48,422 nt of DNA from Spirochaetota bacterium (lineage in GTDB: Bacteria; Spirochaetota; Spirochaetia; CADAEX01), in NCBI GenBank assembly GCA_009786125.1, contig WQTU01000133.1, positions 1 to 48,422 on the forward strand, given 5' to 3'. The position numbers and the translations under genes were made by a program. Positions within the stretch are counted from its first letter, which is position 1. Each line of letters opens with the position of its first letter. Shown in pieces: positions 45,565-48,422 of the stretch. A model generated the notes under the pieces. The model saw nothing but the letters and a program-made list of their open reading frames with translations. It was not told the DNA's origin and made no database searches.

Positions 45565-48420
45565 TTATCCAAATATCTCCCGCAACTCCGTATTGCTCAA
45601 TTTCCCTATCCAATTTTCACCGGTAGCAACAGTCATATTTGCAAGATGTTTTTTGCGTTGAATCATCTCGTCAATACGCTCTTCAAAAGTACTTTTGCAA
45701 ATCATACGATGCACTATCACATTTCTTTTTTGACCAATACGATAAGCGCGGTCGGTTGCCTGATTTTCTACAGCAGGATTCCACCATAAGTCGTAATGAA
45801 TAACGTGCGAAGCAGCCGTGAGATTTAACCCGGTACCGGCAGCTTTAAGCGAGAGAAGAAAAACCTTGTCTGCACGATTATGTTGAAAACGGTGAACCAT
45901 TTCTTCACGTTGTTTAATATTGCAGCCGCCATGATAAAACATCGGAGACTCGCCAAAACGCTCTGTAATAAAATGCTCCAACATTTTGCCCATTTCAGTA
46001 AATTGAGTAAAAATCAAAACTTTTTCATTGTTTTCCATAATGATGTTTAACAAATCAAAAAGCAATTCTGTTTTACCAGACAACGAAGCATCAAGCTCTC
46101 CGTTTTTTAAAAATTGAGTCGGATGATTACAAATTTGTTTAAGCGCTAATATCATTTGAAGCACTAAACCCTGCCGCTTAAAGAGAGTTTGCGGATCATT
46201 GCCGCTAACCCCTTCAATTTTTTCCATTGCAGCTAACATTGTTTTTTCGTATAATGCAGCCTGTTGTTTGGTTAATAGTGCAAATTGGTTTTGCTCTATT
46301 TTATCGGGCAAATCTGAAATAATTGTTTTATCGGTCTTCATGCGCCGCAGCATAAAAGGCGCAGTAATTTTGCGAAATTTAGCTACAATTTGCTCATCAT
46401 TAAAAACCTGAATCGGATTAGCATAATCCTCCTTAAACGCTTTAACAGTACCCAGATAACCCTTATTAGCATAATCCATAATAGACCAAAATTCTGTCAG
46501 ACGATTTTCAACAGGCGTACCGCTCATTGCAATGCGAATGTCGGCGGGAATACTCTTAACAGCCTTAGACTGCGCAGTATCCTGATTTTTAATATTTTGC
46601 GCCTCATCAATAATCAGCACCTGCCACTTTTGTTTTTTCAGCAATTCAAAATCGCTTCGCAAAACTCCATAGGTTGTAAGCATAATATCAGCATCAAACA
46701 ATTTCATTTCACGCGATTGTCCATGAAAAATATAAGACGACAACGTTGGAGCAAATTTTTCAATTTCAGCTCTCCAGTTAGTCAATAATCCGGTAGGGAC
46801 AACCACTAAAGCTTTAAGTTTTTTGTTAGCAGGATTGCTTTCATTTTCTTCTTTTAACTTCAACAAAGTAGAAATAACTTGTAAAGTTTTACCTAACCCC
46901 ATGTCATCGGCAATAATACTTCCAAAACCAATACGGCTATTGCGATACATCCAGGAAAAACCACGTTGCTGATAGGGCCGCAATTTGGCATTAAGCCCCT
47001 TTGGCAAAGGAATATCTTCAGTAGACGTTAACTCATTAATTAAATCACGCACTTCGTCGGTAAGAATTACAGGCGAACCTTCATATTCTTCAGCTAACGT
47101 TGTTTGAAGTAATTGATAGGGACTGAACGGCTTGTTCGATGTAAATGTTTTATGTAACTTTTCAAGATCAGCCTCACTCACATAAATATAATTCTCTTTG
47201 AATTTAAACAAACGCGAAGCATTTTTTAACAATTTTTCAAATTCTTCCGGCGGGATAATAGTCTCACCCAAAGCCACTTGCCAATCAAACGAAAGCAAAT
47301 CAGAAAGATTGATAAAACTTTTTTCGCCTTTACTCTTTTTAATTTTGACAGATACTTTCGGACGCAATAGTTCCTGAAGCGCTTTTGGTAACAATATTTT
47401 AATATCAAGTAAACGAACCGCAGGCAAAACATCCATCAGAAAAGCAGCAAACTCATTGTTGGAAAAAATAATGGGTGTATCACCGCCAAAATTGATATGC
47501 GTATCCAAATCGCGAATAAAAGGTATAAGCAGCGAAACACCCTGCAAAATTTTAAATCGCTGTTGTTCATATTGCTTTTGTATTAAAATATCTTTAAGCG
47601 GAATGGGCAATGTATTTGGCTGTGTAGTATCTTCAACAGAAATATGTACTTCAAATTCTTCAATTTGTGTTTCTGATACAGTAATTACAGGCTTATACGT
47701 TTCGGCAGTAAGATAATAGCGGTCTAGCCAAACTTTAATACCGCCGCTTAACGCATTTTCGGCAACTGCATTGAAAGCATAGGCTTTATTCTTAAAAAAC
47801 AAATCTTCAAACAAATCATTATTCGATGGTTTGGAAAAGTGTTGCATTAATTTGCCAGTAAAAAGCGATAGAATTTCAATAGCCTGATTTTCAACCGGCA
47901 ATAATTGTTCTTTTTTGCGAGCGATTTTTTTTATCTGTAACAAACCGTTGGGTAAAATTAGCGTCAACTTTTCAATAATTGTTTTTACATTATTATCAAT
48001 TATTGCCGGCAGCCAACGAATAATGAATTGTTTGTTTTCCAGTTGAACAATTTGCGGAACTACCATACCGTTTGCAGATAAATGCAGCGAAGTAAGTAAA
48101 ATTTTATGAAATGCTGCTACCGAAGGTTCAAAATCAAGCAGACGGTCGGGATTAAGAGCAAAAAGAGCAGGTATTAATTGCTCCATACTTTTTATTTTAT
48201 GGTTTTCCCCGCTAATTTCAATTTCATTATTATCGTTTGTCGTTAACATTAACACGGTACGATTTGTTAATAAATAATTGTCGGAAAGCGGAAAAACAGT
48301 ATTAAAATCCAATTTTTTTGCAAGAGTACTGGCTGCATTTTTTGAAATAAAATTAAGCTTCATTGCATATTTTTCACGAAAATTACCCGAAGGGTAAAAG
48401 GGCGGCATATCGGGTAACAA
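45565..48420 (-). CDS. SNF2/SWI2-family DEAD-like helicase, probably 5'-truncated by window edge
   Basis: ADDMGLGKTLQVISTLLKL, IIDEAQNIKN, SGTPVENRLTEFWSIMDYANKGYLG, LSLKAAGTGLNLTAASHVIHYDLWWNPAVENQATDRAYRIGQ. Confidence 0.93.
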   Translation of the reverse strand: MLPDMPPFYPSGNFREKYAMKLNFISKNAASTLAKKLDFNTVFPLSDNYLLTNRTVLMLTTNDNNEIEISGENHKIKSMEQLIPALFALNPDRLLDFEPSVAAFHKILLTSLHLSANGMVVPQIVQLENKQFIIRWLPAIIDNNVKTIIEKLTLILPNGLLQIKKIARKKEQLLPVENQAIEILSLFTGKLMQHFSKPSNNDLFEDLFFKNKAYAFNAVAENALSGGIKVWLDRYYLTAETYKPVITVSETQIEEFEVHISVEDTTQPNTLPIPLKDILIQKQYEQQRFKILQGVSLLIPFIRDLDTHINFGGDTPIIFSNNEFAAFLMDVLPAVRLLDIKILLPKALQELLRPKVSVKIKKSKGEKSFINLSDLLSFDWQVALGETIIPPEEFEKLLKNASRLFKFKENYIYVSEADLEKLHKTFTSNKPFSPYQLLQTTLAEEYEGSPVILTDEVRDLINELTSTEDIPLPKGLNAKLRPYQQRGFSWMYRNSRIGFGSIIADDMGLGKTLQVISTLLKLKEENESNPANKKLKALVVVPTGLLTNWRAEIEKFAPTLSSYIFHGQSREMKLFDADIMLTTYGVLRSDFELLKKQKWQVLIIDEAQNIKNQDTAQSKAVKSIPADIRIAMSGTPVENRLTEFWSIMDYANKGYLGTVKAFKEDYANPIQVFNDEQIVAKFRKITAPFMLRRMKTDKTIISDLPDKIEQNQFALLTKQQAALYEKTMLAAMEKIEGVSGNDPQTLFKRQGLVLQMILALKQICNHPTQFLKNGELDASLSGKTELLFDLLNIIMENNEKVLIFTQFTEMGKMLEHFITERFGESPMFYHGGCNIKQREEMVHRFQHNRADKVFLLSLKAAGTGLNLTAASHVIHYDLWWNPAVENQATDRAYRIGQKRNVIVHRMICKSTFEERIDEMIQRKKHLANMTVATGENWIGKLSNTELREIFG

Positions 48421-48422
48421 CT

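Noticed and set aside
1-48422. CRISPR arrays, tRNA/rRNA genes, transposase genes
   Set aside because: No regularly spaced direct repeats, no cloverleaf or rRNA signature and no transposase ORF recognised by eye; a tRNAscan/Infernal run would be needed for certainty.

Overview
This 48.4-kb, AT-rich window is gene-dense and looks like a spirochaete chromosome, most likely Treponema-related. That is an inference from family content: a GreA domain on a very large TPR-like N-terminus, a UPF0164/PorV-like outer-membrane protein next to a SpoIIE-type phosphatase, DUF1577/PilZ, Gx-transporter and NusG_II proteins. The core is a near-complete type II secretion operon (about 10.8-20.1 kb): A24 peptidase, GspD, E, F, G, three further pseudopilin/GspK-like genes and a GspL/PilN-like protein. 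Around it are TPR proteins, rpe, dtd, a lipase-like lipoprotein, a sialidase-like propeller/HAMP/PP2C protein, murG, cvpA, a DNA polymerase III delta'-like gene, a sigma-54 two-component pair, hemerythrin, DUF362, aspartate kinase, purine nucleoside phosphorylase and an SNF2 helicase cut by the window edge. A partial vWA-domain CDS at 1-741 (minus) is missing from the ORF track. The main unexplained structure is a set of short dispersed repeats that the gene calls do not explain: (i) a ~75-bp REP-like repeat in two near-identical inverted copies 30 kb apart; (ii) a 47-bp element in three copies, two of them read in the same frame inside proteins (gspL and a PAS histidine kinase), resembling Rickettsia palindromic elements; (iii) a double-hairpin element at gspE, gspL and an intergenic site; (iv) a 217-bp MITE-like element with CTAG-ended terminal inverted repeats, whose interior recurs at 36.7 kb interrupted by element (iii). 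Two frameshifted pseudogenes and a likely ATC-initiated lipoprotein/TPR gene were also found. No tRNA, rRNA, CRISPR array or transposase was recognised by eye.
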